This document shows positions 17,576 through 26,914 of a DNA stretch of 64,000 bases, one piece after another. Location of the stretch: positions 74,076 through 138,075 of the forward strand of contig CAYQVH010000007.1 in NCBI GenBank assembly GCA_964420975.1. The letters run 5' to 3'. Source of the DNA: Accumulibacter sp964420975. Lineage in GTDB: Bacteria; Pseudomonadota; Gammaproteobacteria; Burkholderiales; Rhodocyclaceae. Each line of letters begins with the position of its first letter. The first letter of the stretch is position 1. Under the pieces are notes generated by a model that had not been told where the DNA came from, did not search any database, and saw only the letters and a list, made by a program, of their open reading frames with translations. Made by a program: the position numbers and the translations under genes.

Positions 17576-18907
17576 ATGCGCGATATCGTATTTGCGATCA
17601 TCATGATCGCGCTGATACCCCTGATCTTGCGCAGCGCTCGCCTGGGGACCTACGCCTGGGCCTGGGTTTCGATCATGAATCCCCACAAGAGCACCTGGGG
17701 CTTTGCGCAGTCGATCCCGGCGGCGCAACTGGTCGCGTTGGCGACGATGATCAGTTTTTTCTACTCGCGCGATCGTCGACCTTTCCCGTTTACGCCGGTA
17801 ACAGTGGTCTACATGCTGCTTCTGGTCTGGATGACCTTCACCTGCCTGTTTGCGATCAATACCGCCGACGTCGTCTTCCAGCGCTGGATCTTCGTCCTGA
17901 AGATTCACATCATGATGTTCGTTACGTTGATGCTGGTGCGCGGCCGCGAACAAATCCACCCGCTGATCTGGGTGGTGACGCTGTCGCTCGCTCTCTTTGG
18001 CGTCAAGGGCGGCGTGTGGACGGTGTTAACCGGTGGCGGCAGTCGGGTTTATGGCCCTGCCGCCGGTATGGCCGCCGAGAACAACTCGTTCGGCTTGGCG
18101 CTGATCATGGTATTGCCGTTCCTGTATTACCTCTACCAGGTGTCGAGCCGACGCTGGGTTCGTTACGGTTTGTTGTTTGCGCTGCTTACGGTGCCCTTTG
18201 CCATTCTCGGCTCACAGTCGCGGGGCGCGTTTCTGGCGCTGATCGTGATGGCGACGTTTCTCGGATTGAAGGGCAAGCGGCCGGTGCTCACGACTTTGCT
18301 GATCTCGGCTGGGGTGCTGACAGCCATCGTTTTCATGCCCGATTCGTGGAGCGGACGGATGAAGACGATCGAGACCTTCGATCAGGATACCTCCGCGATG
18401 TCGCGCATTTACACCTGGAAAACGCTGTGGGCGCTGGCGCTCGATCGTCCATTGGTGGGCGGCGGCTTTGTCGTCGATACGCCTCAGGTCTTTGCCACCT
18501 ATGCGCCGGCGGGTGGGGTCGGCATTTTTACCGGCGCGCCAACCGCGTATGTTGCCCATAGCATCTACTTCCAGATGCTTGGTGAGCACGGCTTCCCGGG
18601 TTTGTTCCTCTACCTCGCGCTGGGATTCCTGGCTTGGCGCCGCGCTTCCCAGGTCGCGAAGGAGGCGGTCAAAGATCCAGAGTTCAAGACCTGGATGCCA
18701 TTGCTGATGAGAATGTGTCAAGTCAGCTTGGTCGGGTTCGCCGTTGGAGGCGCATTTCTCAGTCTCGCCCATTTCGACCTCAGCTATTACATTGTTTCCT
18801 TCGTCGTGCTGGCGGATGCCACCTTGCGCGAGCGACAGAGCGCAAGGCCGTCCAGCGTTCCTGTAACGGCCACCGCGTCGCCAAGCATCGCGGGCAGCCC
18901 CTCGTGA
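17576..18907 (+). CDS. O-glycosylation ligase / Wzy-like protein, exosortase A system
   Basis: Polytopic inner-membrane protein of 443 residues in the O-antigen ligase superfamily, matching the exosortase type 1-associated ligase family (TIGR03097-like). The start RDIVFAIIMIALIPLILR and the segment SIMNPHKSTWGFAQ are characteristic. The periplasmic loop AHSIYFQMLGEHGFPGLFLYL corresponds to the Wzy_C catalytic region with its conserved His. It may transfer the completed glycan to a protein or polymerise it. A GGAG-type ribosome-binding site lies before the ATG. The short hydrophilic tail is rich in Ser, Pro and Ala. Confidence 0.9.
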   Translation: MRDIVFAIIMIALIPLILRSARLGTYAWAWVSIMNPHKSTWGFAQSIPAAQLVALATMISFFYSRDRRPFPFTPVTVVYMLLLVWMTFTCLFAINTADVVFQRWIFVLKIHIMMFVTLMLVRGREQIHPLIWVVTLSLALFGVKGGVWTVLTGGGSRVYGPAAGMAAENNSFGLALIMVLPFLYYLYQVSSRRWVRYGLLFALLTVPFAILGSQSRGAFLALIVMATFLGLKGKRPVLTTLLISAGVLTAIVFMPDSWSGRMKTIETFDQDTSAMSRIYTWKTLWALALDRPLVGGGFVVDTPQVFATYAPAGGVGIFTGAPTAYVAHSIYFQMLGEHGFPGLFLYLALGFLAWRRASQVAKEAVKDPEFKTWMPLLMRMCQVSLVGFAVGGAFLSLAHFDLSYYIVSFVVLADATLRERQSARPSSVPVTATASPSIAGSPS

Positions 18908-18933
18908 CCTTTTGGGCTGGAAGAGAGGCCTCA

Positions 18934-19653
18934 ATGACCACTTTGTCCGAGAATCTGTTGCGCAAGTACTACGCCAACAGTTCGCATCCCTACCGAATTC
19001 TGGAAGAACGGATTGCCGCCCTGCTGACGCCTGACAGCGTCCTGTTGGACGCCGGCTGTGGGCGGACGGTCCCGGTCCTGCGCAAGTATCTCGGGCGTGC
19101 CAAGCGCCTGATCGGCGTCGAACTCGTGAGCTTCACCGATGTTCCGCCGGGGATTGAGACCTACAACGCTGATCTGTCGTCCATTCCTCTGCCGGCGGCG
19201 AGCGTCGATGTGATCCTGTCGCGCAGTGTCTTCGAGCATCTGACCGATCCGGAATCGGTGTACCGCGAGTTTGCACGCCTCCTTCGTCCCGGAGGCGCCG
19301 TCGTCTTTCTGACGGCCAACATGTGGGACTACGGGACGCTGGCGGCGCGTCTGGTCCCCAATCGCTTTCATGCCCGAATCGTCAAGGAAGTCGAGGGACG
19401 TGCCGAGGAAGATACCTTTCCAACGGCGTATCGGACGAATACTCGCGCCGCGGTCGACCGCCTCGCTGCGGACTCCGGCTTGCGAGTTGAGTCCTTCGAG
19501 TATCTCAGCCAGTATCCCAACTATCTCATGTTCAACGGCGCTCTCTTTTTTCTCGGAACCTGTTACGAGAAGCTGATCAGCCGGTTTGACAGCTTGCGCT
19601 TTCTTCGCGGCTGGATCCTGGTGACTCTGCGCAAGCCGGGAGCCGGCGTTTGA
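18934..19653 (+). CDS. Class I SAM-dependent methyltransferase
   Basis: A 239-residue Methyltransf_11-type enzyme. Motif I LLDAGCGRTVPVL, the post-I acidic segment GVEL, and the SRSVFEHLTDPESVY and LLRPGGAVVFLT motifs are plain. ATG 18934 is preceded by GAGAGG at a good distance; upstream in-frame codons fall inside the ligase gene and were rejected. It probably methylates a sugar of the exopolysaccharide or a lipid-linked intermediate, inferred only from the operon. The TGA overlaps the TTG of the next gene. Confidence 0.86.
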   Translation: MTTLSENLLRKYYANSSHPYRILEERIAALLTPDSVLLDAGCGRTVPVLRKYLGRAKRLIGVELVSFTDVPPGIETYNADLSSIPLPAASVDVILSRSVFEHLTDPESVYREFARLLRPGGAVVFLTANMWDYGTLAARLVPNRFHARIVKEVEGRAEEDTFPTAYRTNTRAAVDRLAADSGLRVESFEYLSQYPNYLMFNGALFFLGTCYEKLISRFDSLRFLRGWILVTLRKPGAGV

Positions 19654-20681
19654 AGGGCGCCGCGTCCTTGCTGGGTCGAGCAGAAGCGCCCTTGCTGGTC
19701 GCCGCCAACCGGCTTGCACAGGGCGTGTGCCGCCTTGTTGCTGCGCCGCGCTTGTCGATCCTGGTCTACCATCGGGTGCATCGGCAGCGCGACGAGCTCT
19801 ATCCGCGTGAACCTGACGCGCAGCGCTTCGAGCGCATGATGCGTTTCGTGGCCCGCACCTATCACGTGATGACGCTCGGTGATGCCGCCAGGCGGCTGGT
19901 TCGTGGCGACTTGCCGCCACGCGCGCTGGTCATCACCTTCGACGACGGCTACGCCGACAACGCCGAGGTCGCTTTGCCCATCCTCCTGCGCCACGGTTTG
20001 GTCGCGACGTTCTTCATTTCCTCGGGCTTCCTCGATGGCGGGCGGATGTGGAACGATTCGGTGGTCGAGACGATCCGCGCCTGCCGGCAACGCGAACTCG
20101 ACCTGTCGCCGCTTGGACTCGACCGGTGCGTCCTGGCGGAGACGGCGGATCGCCGCAGCGTCGTCGCGCGGGTGCTGCAACGCCTGAAGTACTTACGTCT
20201 GGGCGAGCGCGAGCAGGCCGTCGCCTGTTTGCAAACGGTGTGTCAGGTGCCGGTTCTGCCGTCTAGGCTGATGCTGCGCAGCGAACAGGTGCGCCATCTG
20301 CACCGGGCCGGGATGGAGATCGGAGCCCACACGGTCAACCACCCCATATTGACGACGCTCAGCGCGGAAGAGGCGGAGTTCGAGATTACTGCCGGCAGGA
20401 GGCGACTCGAGGAAATCATCGAGTCGCCGGTGGGAGTTTTTGCTTACCCGAACGGCCGTCCAGACAAAGACTACGACGCCACTCACGTCGCACTGCTGCG
20501 GCGACTGGGTTTCGACTGTGCGGTAACGACGGCACCCGGGGTGTCACAACGCGGCAGCGACCTCTTCCAACTGCCGCGTTTCGGACCGGCGGCCGAGGGC
20601 CTGACGGTGTGGGCGCTGCGCTTGCTCAAGAACCAGTGGAACCCCCGGCACCAAATCGCCGGAGGGCACGCTGCGCGCTGA
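19650..20681 (+). CDS. Polysaccharide deacetylase (NodB domain)
   Basis: A 343-residue carbohydrate esterase 4 protein. LSILVYHRVH near the start, the metal and catalytic motif ITFDDGYADN, the ATFFISSGFLDG segment and the H-x3-H motif IGAHTVNHP are visible. FAYPNGRPD is the typical late motif. The TTG at 19650 overlaps the methyltransferase stop. No signal peptide is seen, so it may act in the cytoplasm or be membrane associated. It differs from the first deacetylase (1235) and the deacetylase-like protein at 25.9 kb, giving three NodB-type proteins in the locus. Confidence 0.87.
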   Translation: MKGAASLLGRAEAPLLVAANRLAQGVCRLVAAPRLSILVYHRVHRQRDELYPREPDAQRFERMMRFVARTYHVMTLGDAARRLVRGDLPPRALVITFDDGYADNAEVALPILLRHGLVATFFISSGFLDGGRMWNDSVVETIRACRQRELDLSPLGLDRCVLAETADRRSVVARVLQRLKYLRLGEREQAVACLQTVCQVPVLPSRLMLRSEQVRHLHRAGMEIGAHTVNHPILTTLSAEEAEFEITAGRRRLEEIIESPVGVFAYPNGRPDKDYDATHVALLRRLGFDCAVTTAPGVSQRGSDLFQLPRFGPAAEGLTVWALRLLKNQWNPRHQIAGGHAAR

Positions 20682-20689
20682 ACCTCTCG

Positions 20690-20713
20690 CCGCCCGATCC
20701 GGCTGACGGGCGG
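20690..20713 (+). terminator. GC-rich stem-loop after the deacetylase gene
   Basis: CCGCCCG (20690-20696) and CGGGCGG (20707-20713) form a perfect 7-bp stem with a 10-base loop, nine bases past the stop codon. No T-run follows, so it may be an attenuating or mRNA-stabilising hairpin rather than a true intrinsic terminator. Confidence 0.4.
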
Positions 20714-20756
20714 TGCGGATCCTCCTGAATCACTGCCCAAACCCACGGGAGCCTTC

Positions 20757-22214
20757 TTGACGACGATACGCCGCTCTGTTGCCTACTCGCTGGCCGAGAG
20801 CTATTTCTCCGTGCCGCTGCAACTGATCAGCACGATGATCATCTCGCGCCTGCTGACGCCGGAGGAGGCAGGCGTATTCGCGGTGGCAGCGGTATTCGCT
20901 TCCCTTGCGAGTACCGTCCGCGACTTCGGCGTCGCCGAGTACCTGATACAGGAGCGGGAACTGACGGCCGAAAAGCTACGGGCTGCCTTGACGGTGAACC
21001 TCGCCATCTCCTGGGGAATGGGCTTGCTGCTCTTTGCCGGTGCACCGTTGGCGGCCGGATTCTACCGATCGGAGGGTGTTGCAGAAGTCATGCGCGTGCA
21101 GGCGTTCAACTTCGTGTTGATTCCCTTTGGCGCGGTGACCATGGCCAAGTTTCGCCGTGATCTCGACTTTCGGCCAATCTTCTTCGCCAGCGTGCTCGCC
21201 AATACGACGAGCTTTATCGTCGCCACCCTCTGCGCCTGGGCCGGTTTGGGCTACATGAGCCTCGCTTGGTCGTCATTGGCGGGAGTCGTGGTCACGGTGG
21301 GAACGTCGATCTGGTTTCGCCCGGCGGACTGTCCCAAGTGGCCTGGCCTGAAAGGCGTCGGTCGTGTGATCCAGTTTGGAAAATTTGCCAGCGGCATCTA
21401 CATTTTTGGCCAGCTCGGCAAAGGCGCTCCCGAAATGATCATCGGCCGCGCGCAGGACATGGTGGGTGTCGCGCTTTTCAGTCGCGCCAGCGGATTGGTC
21501 GAACTGTTTCACCGTATCGTGTTACGCGCCATTCTGCCGGTTTGCCTTCCCTACTTTGCCAAGAGCTGCCGCGAGCAGGGTAGCATCCGCCAGGCTTACC
21601 TGCTCTTTGTCTCCTACCTGACAGTGATTGGCTGGTCGTTCTTTGCCTTCGTGGCGACCATCGCGTTTGCTGCCATTCGTATCTTCTATGGTCCGCAGTG
21701 GACGGCAGCGGTTCCTCTGGCCCAGATCCTGTGCCTGGTTGGTGCCGTCGAGCTGATCCATTGCTTGTCCAAGGAGGCGCTGATCGCGGTCGGCGACGTC
21801 AAGCGTAGCAACGCCTTACAGGTGGGCGTTCAGCTCAGTCGGGTCGCTGGTCTGTGTGCGGTCATCCCCTTCGGCCTCGAAGGAGCCGCATGGGGGCTTT
21901 TCGCGGCGGCCATCGTCGGCACCTTGGGAGCGCAGCTGAGTCTGGCGGGACGAATTGAACTCCCTTTCCGCGAGGTCATTCACACTTGCCTCCCCAGCCT
22001 TTACATCGCTGTCGTCTCAACGGCGCCGGTCGGGTTGTGGGTGCTTGTGGAAGGACTCTCAGAGGCGAACTTTTTGTCCGTCGCCTTCGGCGGTGGGGTG
22101 ATCACGGGAGCAGTATGGGTGCTAGCGCTGCGTTGTTTCAAGCACCCGTTATGGAACGAGATCACCGTTCTACTTGCGCGACTCGTCGATAAATATCGCG
22201 CGCGCCGGCAATAA
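20757..22214 (+). CDS. Oligosaccharide flippase (Wzx/MATE-like)
   Basis: Polytopic membrane protein of 485 residues in the polysaccharide transporter (PST) family, expected to flip the undecaprenyl-linked repeat unit to the periplasm. The N-terminal segment PLQLISTMIISRLLTPEEAGVFA (first about 25 residues of the fold) is the hallmark. About 12 hydrophobic segments and the VALFSRASGLVELFHR motif follow. The TTG at 20757 has GGGAG shortly upstream. It is separated from the deacetylase by 75 bases holding a hairpin. It completes a Wzx/Wzy-type route together with the two Wzy-like proteins. Confidence 0.9.
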   Translation: MTTIRRSVAYSLAESYFSVPLQLISTMIISRLLTPEEAGVFAVAAVFASLASTVRDFGVAEYLIQERELTAEKLRAALTVNLAISWGMGLLLFAGAPLAAGFYRSEGVAEVMRVQAFNFVLIPFGAVTMAKFRRDLDFRPIFFASVLANTTSFIVATLCAWAGLGYMSLAWSSLAGVVVTVGTSIWFRPADCPKWPGLKGVGRVIQFGKFASGIYIFGQLGKGAPEMIIGRAQDMVGVALFSRASGLVELFHRIVLRAILPVCLPYFAKSCREQGSIRQAYLLFVSYLTVIGWSFFAFVATIAFAAIRIFYGPQWTAAVPLAQILCLVGAVELIHCLSKEALIAVGDVKRSNALQVGVQLSRVAGLCAVIPFGLEGAAWGLFAAAIVGTLGAQLSLAGRIELPFREVIHTCLPSLYIAVVSTAPVGLWVLVEGLSEANFLSVAFGGGVITGAVWVLALRCFKHPLWNEITVLLARLVDKYRARRQ

Positions 22215-22301
22215 GCTCGTCGCCGGCATTTTGGATACAATCCACGAGGTGCACGAAGCCAGGCGCAGAGTGGGCACATCGCACTTCGGTTAGGAGACCG
22301 C

Positions 22302-23120
22302 ATGGCAGACGAACACCCGCCACGGATTGCGGAGCAAGCGAGTCTGAGCAACTTCGCGAGCTATTACGCCGAGACCAGTCTTTCGAAGGAAACGGCGACT
22401 AGGTTCGAGTCGATCCGCGACGTCTCGCTTCGGCTGTACCGACAGCACGGCGCCAATCGCGCGCAGGTCCTTGAGGTGGCTGATGTCGGCTGTGGGGCGG
22501 GTACGCTGAGCATGATCTGGGCTCGTGCGGGACACCAGGTACACAGCATCGACATCAACCAGGAATTGGTCGGTCTGGGGCGCCAACGCGCGGCTGCCGA
22601 AGGGATGGCCGTGGACTTTCGGGTTGGCAGTGCGGTTGCGCTTCCCTGGGACAACGCCTCGATGGACATTTGCCTGATGCCGGAGCTGCTGGAGCACGTC
22701 GCCGACTGGCGCTCCTGCGTCAGCGAATGCGCGCGCTTGTTGCGGCCAGGCGGCTTGCTGTTCTTGACCACGACGAACCGGCTGTGTCCGAAACAGCAGG
22801 AGTTCGACTTGCCGTTTTACAGTTGGTATCCGGCTCCTTTGAAACGCTATTGCGAGAAGCTGTCCGTCACCACCCGCCCCGAACTCGTTCAGCACGCTCA
22901 GTATCCGGCCGTTCACTGGTTCACCTTTTATCAGATGCGAGACGAACTCAAGGTCCTCGGCTTTGCTCAGTACTTCGATCGATTTGACGCCATCGACGCA
23001 GCGCGTAAGCCGGCGCCTTTGCGCGCGCTCTTGGCTAGCGTCCGGACAGTGCCTTTGCTACGCTGGTTGGGACATGTGGCGACTCCGAATTTGCGCCTGT
23101 TCGCGATCAAGGCCTTGTGA
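22302..23120 (+). CDS. SAM-dependent methyltransferase (UbiG-like class)
   Basis: A 272-residue class I methyltransferase with motif I VADVGCGAGTLSM, acidic residue in SIDINQEL, and the LLEHVADWRSC and LLRPGGLLFLT motifs. It resembles UbiG-type O-methyltransferases, but the neighbouring genes argue for glycan or lipid carrier methylation rather than ubiquinone synthesis. TTAGGAGA precedes the ATG. The 87 bases before it include TACAAT at 22234-22239, a possible -10 without a good -35. Confidence 0.83.
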   Translation: MADEHPPRIAEQASLSNFASYYAETSLSKETATRFESIRDVSLRLYRQHGANRAQVLEVADVGCGAGTLSMIWARAGHQVHSIDINQELVGLGRQRAAAEGMAVDFRVGSAVALPWDNASMDICLMPELLEHVADWRSCVSECARLLRPGGLLFLTTTNRLCPKQQEFDLPFYSWYPAPLKRYCEKLSVTTRPELVQHAQYPAVHWFTFYQMRDELKVLGFAQYFDRFDAIDAARKPAPLRALLASVRTVPLLRWLGHVATPNLRLFAIKAL

Positions 23121-23162
23121 ACCGTGGGTCACACGAGCGCGGTGCGCGCGCGTGACCTGTCG

Positions 23163-24704
23163 ATGATTTCCAGGTTTTGTCGGTTCCTGGGGTCTGTCCG
23201 GTGGTCGGGACGGCTGGTCGCTGGATGGGCGCTGGGATGGATGCTGGCGTTGGGTCCGGCGGTGGCTGCCGAGACCATCGCCAGTTCGGGTGGCGGTCTT
23301 GAAACGCGCCGGGTTCTGTACGAGGGTGAGGGGGGAGCCGCCTGTTCGGACTACCTGGCCGGTGTGCTCGCCTGGCAACGCCGCGGTGGCGACTGGCGCG
23401 ACGCCAAAGGCAAGCCATTTGGCGAGCAGCCCTATAGCGACAGCCTTGTCGGCCCGGGATCAACCATTTTCGACATCACCGAGCTGATGCGCAAGTGGGG
23501 AACCGCCGGGGAGCGCAGAGGAACCTTGTTTCTGCGCCGCACCAGTGGCAACGGCTATGCAAGCTTTGCCAGCCGCGAAGCACGGGGCGTCGCGGACTGG
23601 CCGCTGCTGGTTCTTGAGTTCTCCGGCGGACGCCGGGAGATGCTCAAGCCGACCGGAGATACCCATCTCGATTGTTCGACCTACCGTTCTCAGGGTCGCA
23701 GCGATAGTCTGCGGATCGTTGGTGCGAGCAGTGTGTTGCTCGAATTCCCCTTGCCGTCGGCAGCGGCTCTACGGGGATTGACGCGGGCGCAACTTGTGCT
23801 AACGACTGTCCAGCCGACGGGCGGGGGTCCGCTGCGTATTGGCGTCTTTGAGGCGGCGATCCCTTCCTTCCCAAGTGCGGCGGCCGAGCCGGGACTGGCA
23901 ACGAACTACCCCGGCGACGCCGGGATCGAGCGTGATGGCGACGTCGTGTTTGCTACCAGCTTCGACGAATCCGGCCCTTGGCGATCGCGCTGGGCGAGGG
24001 AATCGGCCGGGGACGGCGAACCGGTAAAGGACGATCCGGCCAACCTATTTGAAGCGTTAGCCGGGAAAGCTTTGCGCATCATTCTCAAGAAAGGAAGCAA
24101 CCTCGGTCTCGACCTTCGCCTTAACCTGCGCGACCATGGTGGAGAGACTTCGGAACTGTTTGTCCGTTATTACTTGCGCTTGGGTAATGACTGGGATCCC
24201 ACCGTCGAAGGCGGCAAACTACCAGGCCTCGCGGGAACCTATGGCAAGGCAGGCTGGGGTGGGCGGCGCTCTGACGGAAGTAACGGATGGTCGCTGCGCG
24301 CGTCGTTTCTGCGCGCTTTTTCACCGGATCATCCGATGTACGGACTGACGCAGCTGGCGACCTACGCTTACCACGCCGACATGGCGAGCGCCTACGGTGA
24401 CCACTGGATCTGGCCCGGTGCGCTCTTGCAGCGTAACCGGTGGTACTGCATCGAACAACACGTGCGACTGAATCGTCCCGGCGGCGCCGACGGTCTGTTC
24501 CGGGTGTGGATTGACGGGAGCCTCGTTCTCGACCGGCCTAACCTGCGCTTGCGTACGCTGGACAACATCAAGATCGAGAATTTCTGGCTCAACGTTTACC
24601 ACGGCGGTACAGCCGTCTCGCCCTACGATCAGCGCCTCTACGTCGACAATGTGGTGATCGCGCGCCGCTACATCGGGCCGATGCTTCCCGCATCGAAGCG
24701 CTGA
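23163..24704 (+). CDS. Secreted protein with PL14-like lyase domain
   Basis: A 513-residue exported protein: N-terminal positively charged stretch, a hydrophobic core (LVAGWALGWMLAL) and an AVAAE cleavage site. Residues about 40-270 resemble a DNRLRE/CBM96-type beta domain (DTHLDCSTYRSQG, VLLEFPLP, RIGVFEA). Residues about 280-500 resemble the polysaccharide lyase family 14 fold (KLPGLAGTYG, SNGWSLRASF, GLFRVWIDG, YVDNVVIA). PL14 enzymes cleave uronic-acid polymers, which fits the dehydrogenases nearby. ATG 23163 is preferred; a GTG at 23124 is possible, and neither has a clear ribosome-binding site. Activity is inferred. Confidence 0.65.
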   Translation: MISRFCRFLGSVRWSGRLVAGWALGWMLALGPAVAAETIASSGGGLETRRVLYEGEGGAACSDYLAGVLAWQRRGGDWRDAKGKPFGEQPYSDSLVGPGSTIFDITELMRKWGTAGERRGTLFLRRTSGNGYASFASREARGVADWPLLVLEFSGGRREMLKPTGDTHLDCSTYRSQGRSDSLRIVGASSVLLEFPLPSAAALRGLTRAQLVLTTVQPTGGGPLRIGVFEAAIPSFPSAAAEPGLATNYPGDAGIERDGDVVFATSFDESGPWRSRWARESAGDGEPVKDDPANLFEALAGKALRIILKKGSNLGLDLRLNLRDHGGETSELFVRYYLRLGNDWDPTVEGGKLPGLAGTYGKAGWGGRRSDGSNGWSLRASFLRAFSPDHPMYGLTQLATYAYHADMASAYGDHWIWPGALLQRNRWYCIEQHVRLNRPGGADGLFRVWIDGSLVLDRPNLRLRTLDNIKIENFWLNVYHGGTAVSPYDQRLYVDNVVIARRYIGPMLPASKR

Positions 24705-24731
24705 ACGCGGACGTGCGGTTTCCTGCCTGGA

Positions 24732-25943
24732 TCAGAACCAGCCGATCGCGTTGCGTACGTCGCGGAAGAACGGCTGGACGTCCTGGCGGCTCCACACGTA
24801 GTAACGAACCGATGGACGCAGGAAGTCGGCAAGAAAGCGGGCGATCTCGTAGCCCGGCCGGCGTTGGAAACTGCGATCGCGAATCTTTCCCGGTTGCAGG
24901 AGTATGCGTTGCAGGCGCTTGAGTTCGGTCGCAACCATGCGGACGCGCAGCGTGTTGCGTAGCGGGGGAAGCGGCGGCAAGGTTCCGAGCCCCTGCAGCG
25001 AATAGGCGAGGAGGCCGAAGCCGGCGCCGCATTGCGAAGCGAGTGGAAAGCTGCCCCAGAAACGGCCATTGACTTCCATCAGCACGGCACGGTCTTGCTT
25101 GGCGTCATATCGGAACTCGACCATCGCCACACCCTCCCAGCCGATTTCCTGGAGAAGCCGTATCGACTGTTCCTGGAGATCGGCAAACCGATCGAGCGGA
25201 ACTGCGTCACAAACGCTCGAAAATCCCCCCTCGGGTGGCCACTCGGCAATCCTTAAGTGCTGAAAGCGCCGTACCGCCTCTCCCTGATGCATGAAGAAGA
25301 ATTGACCTAGCCCGACTCCCGAACAATACTCCTGTACCAGAGGCCATTCGCCTAGCGGGCGGTAACGCTCGCACGCCTGAAGAAACTCTGCCGCGGAGTA
25401 CACGTATTCGGCCTTAACCAGCTCGATTCCCTGCGCACCGAGCTTGCCGGCGACGGCGTTCGGGTCGGACCATTTGAGTACGGCGGGAAAGGGGAAGCTG
25501 TCAGCGATCTCCTCGACCGCAAGCCAACTCGTCGGTTCGGCGCTTCTCGGCAACGATAGCCCGACGCGTTCGGCGACGCGCAGCGTGGCCTGCTTGTCGA
25601 GCACAATCGAGAACGCTTCTTTCGGTGGCAACACCGGCTTCAGCGCCCCGAGCTGGCCTTCGCTCGCCATCAGCCACGCGAGGTTGGGTTCAGAAATCGC
25701 CAACAGGATCCCTGCCCCGTAGCGTTCGCCCAGGGCGCGCAGCTCTGCCAAGCCCTGGTCACAACGCGGATGACGAAGAACGACGCCGGCGGTCAGAAAG
25801 CGCGAGACGAGGCCAATCGCGCGTTCTTCGAGGGCGACGCCGATCACGGGAACGCCGGCCGCGCCCAGCTCGCGGATGAGGCTGAGGCCAATTTGAGTCT
25901 CAATCCCGAGCACATAACAGGGAACTTGCGGTCGCTCGCTCAT
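24732..25943 (-). CDS. ATP-grasp carboxylate-amine ligase-like protein
   Basis: A 403-residue PylC/CarB-like ATP-grasp protein that would ligate an amine or amino acid to a carboxylate with ATP. The N-terminal pre-ATP-grasp Rossmann segment (VLGIETQIGLSLIREL), the ATP-binding FPAVLKWSDPNA region, VQEYCSG, and the Mg-binding EVNGRFWGSF are visible. The ATG overlaps the stop of the upstream deacetylase-like gene (ATGA), so it is third in a three-gene operon. It converges on the PL14-like gene with a 27-base gap. The substrate could be a glycan uronic acid, which is inference from the locus. Confidence 0.82.
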   Translation of the reverse strand: MSERPQVPCYVLGIETQIGLSLIRELGAAGVPVIGVALEERAIGLVSRFLTAGVVLRHPRCDQGLAELRALGERYGAGILLAISEPNLAWLMASEGQLGALKPVLPPKEAFSIVLDKQATLRVAERVGLSLPRSAEPTSWLAVEEIADSFPFPAVLKWSDPNAVAGKLGAQGIELVKAEYVYSAAEFLQACERYRPLGEWPLVQEYCSGVGLGQFFFMHQGEAVRRFQHLRIAEWPPEGGFSSVCDAVPLDRFADLQEQSIRLLQEIGWEGVAMVEFRYDAKQDRAVLMEVNGRFWGSFPLASQCGAGFGLLAYSLQGLGTLPPLPPLRNTLRVRMVATELKRLQRILLQPGKIRDRSFQRRPGYEIARFLADFLRPSVRYYVWSRQDVQPFFRDVRNAIGWF

Positions 25944-26914
25944 CCGACGATCCGGCGTAACAGTTGCTCGCCGTGTCGGCGCAAGGTCGGGCCCAGTTTG
26001 GCTTTCGGCAGAGGCGCCCTGATCGCCGGATTCGCGATCACGGGCGTGCGGTCGAGGGTGGCGGCACGAAAACGATCTCGTTCGGCGGCCAGGTAAGCGC
26101 AGAGCGCCGCGAACCGGCGGACGACGATCCTGTCCGGATCGCAGCCTTTCTGGCAGAGCATCTCGAAGTTGTGCGAAAGAATCACGAAGTGCTCGGTTCC
26201 GCTCTCGTAAGCCGAGTTCAGCGCGGTGCGCAATTCGCCAAAACTGCACGATCCCACCTGTGCCGGACGCCAGCGACCCGTTCCGTCTTCGATGACGGTC
26301 AGCGGCAACAGGGTCAGGTCCTGAAACACTTGCGGCTGCGTCAATTCGATCTGCCCACGCAGGTCGGCACCGCTGACGCCATGAACCGCGCTCAGACTGC
26401 TGTCCACGGCGACGTTGCACTGGCGCAACGCGCGAAAGGTGTCGCCATTGCAGGCGAAGCTCCCGGCGCGGAAGGCGTTGATCTTCCGACACCCGACCTG
26501 AGCCAGTAAATCCAGGCCGAGCTGGAGGAGAATCGTCTGCTCCTCAAGCGAGTAGTAGCACAGATGCTGCCTCTTTTGAGTGGCTCCGGGAAAAGGGAGG
26601 GGTCGCAGTTCGTCGGCCCACTCAGGATGCAGGTGGAGTTCGACGTCGTGGTCTCTGTGCCGGATCAGATCGACGATCGTTGCCAGGTGTTCGACGCCGA
26701 AGCGCGCCGCGAACAGCGGTTCAACAAAGAAAACTCCCGGCAAACCGTGGCGATCCAGGATCTCCAAGGTTTTCGGCAGCGCGTAGTCGCCCTTCGCCGA
26801 ACGGCCGTAAATGTAGCGTTTGACCGCACCCGGGAAGCGCCCGTCGAGATCGTCCCAGCTGTTGCACCAGAGTTCAATGTCGAAGGTCAGGTAGACGTTC
26901 ATCGGTTGACGCAT
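25940..26914 (-). CDS. Polysaccharide deacetylase-like protein
   Basis: A 324-residue protein with a NodB-like TIM-barrel trace: YLTFDIELWCNSWDD at the start, GLPGVFFVEPLFAAR, the H-x3-H-like ELHLHPEW, and KINAFRAGSFAC. It belongs with the DUF-like branch of deacetylases that handle surface glycans. ATG 26914 (MRQPMNVYL) is chosen because AGGAAAGGAAG stands before it. An upstream in-frame start at 26980 would lie deep inside the phosphatase gene. It overlaps the phosphatase gene by 16 bases and the ATP-grasp gene by four, so the three are coupled. Confidence 0.82.
   Translation of the reverse strand: MRQPMNVYLTFDIELWCNSWDDLDGRFPGAVKRYIYGRSAKGDYALPKTLEILDRHGLPGVFFVEPLFAARFGVEHLATIVDLIRHRDHDVELHLHPEWADELRPLPFPGATQKRQHLCYYSLEEQTILLQLGLDLLAQVGCRKINAFRAGSFACNGDTFRALRQCNVAVDSSLSAVHGVSGADLRGQIELTQPQVFQDLTLLPLTVIEDGTGRWRPAQVGSCSFGELRTALNSAYESGTEHFVILSHNFEMLCQKGCDPDRIVVRRFAALCAYLAAERDRFRAATLDRTPVIANPAIRAPLPKAKLGPTLRRHGEQLLRRIVG

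Noticed and set aside
23163..24704. PEP-CTERM sorting signal on the secreted PL14-like protein
   Set aside because: Its C-terminus (GPMLPASKR) has no PEP motif followed by a hydrophobic helix; it is not an exosortase substrate by sequence.
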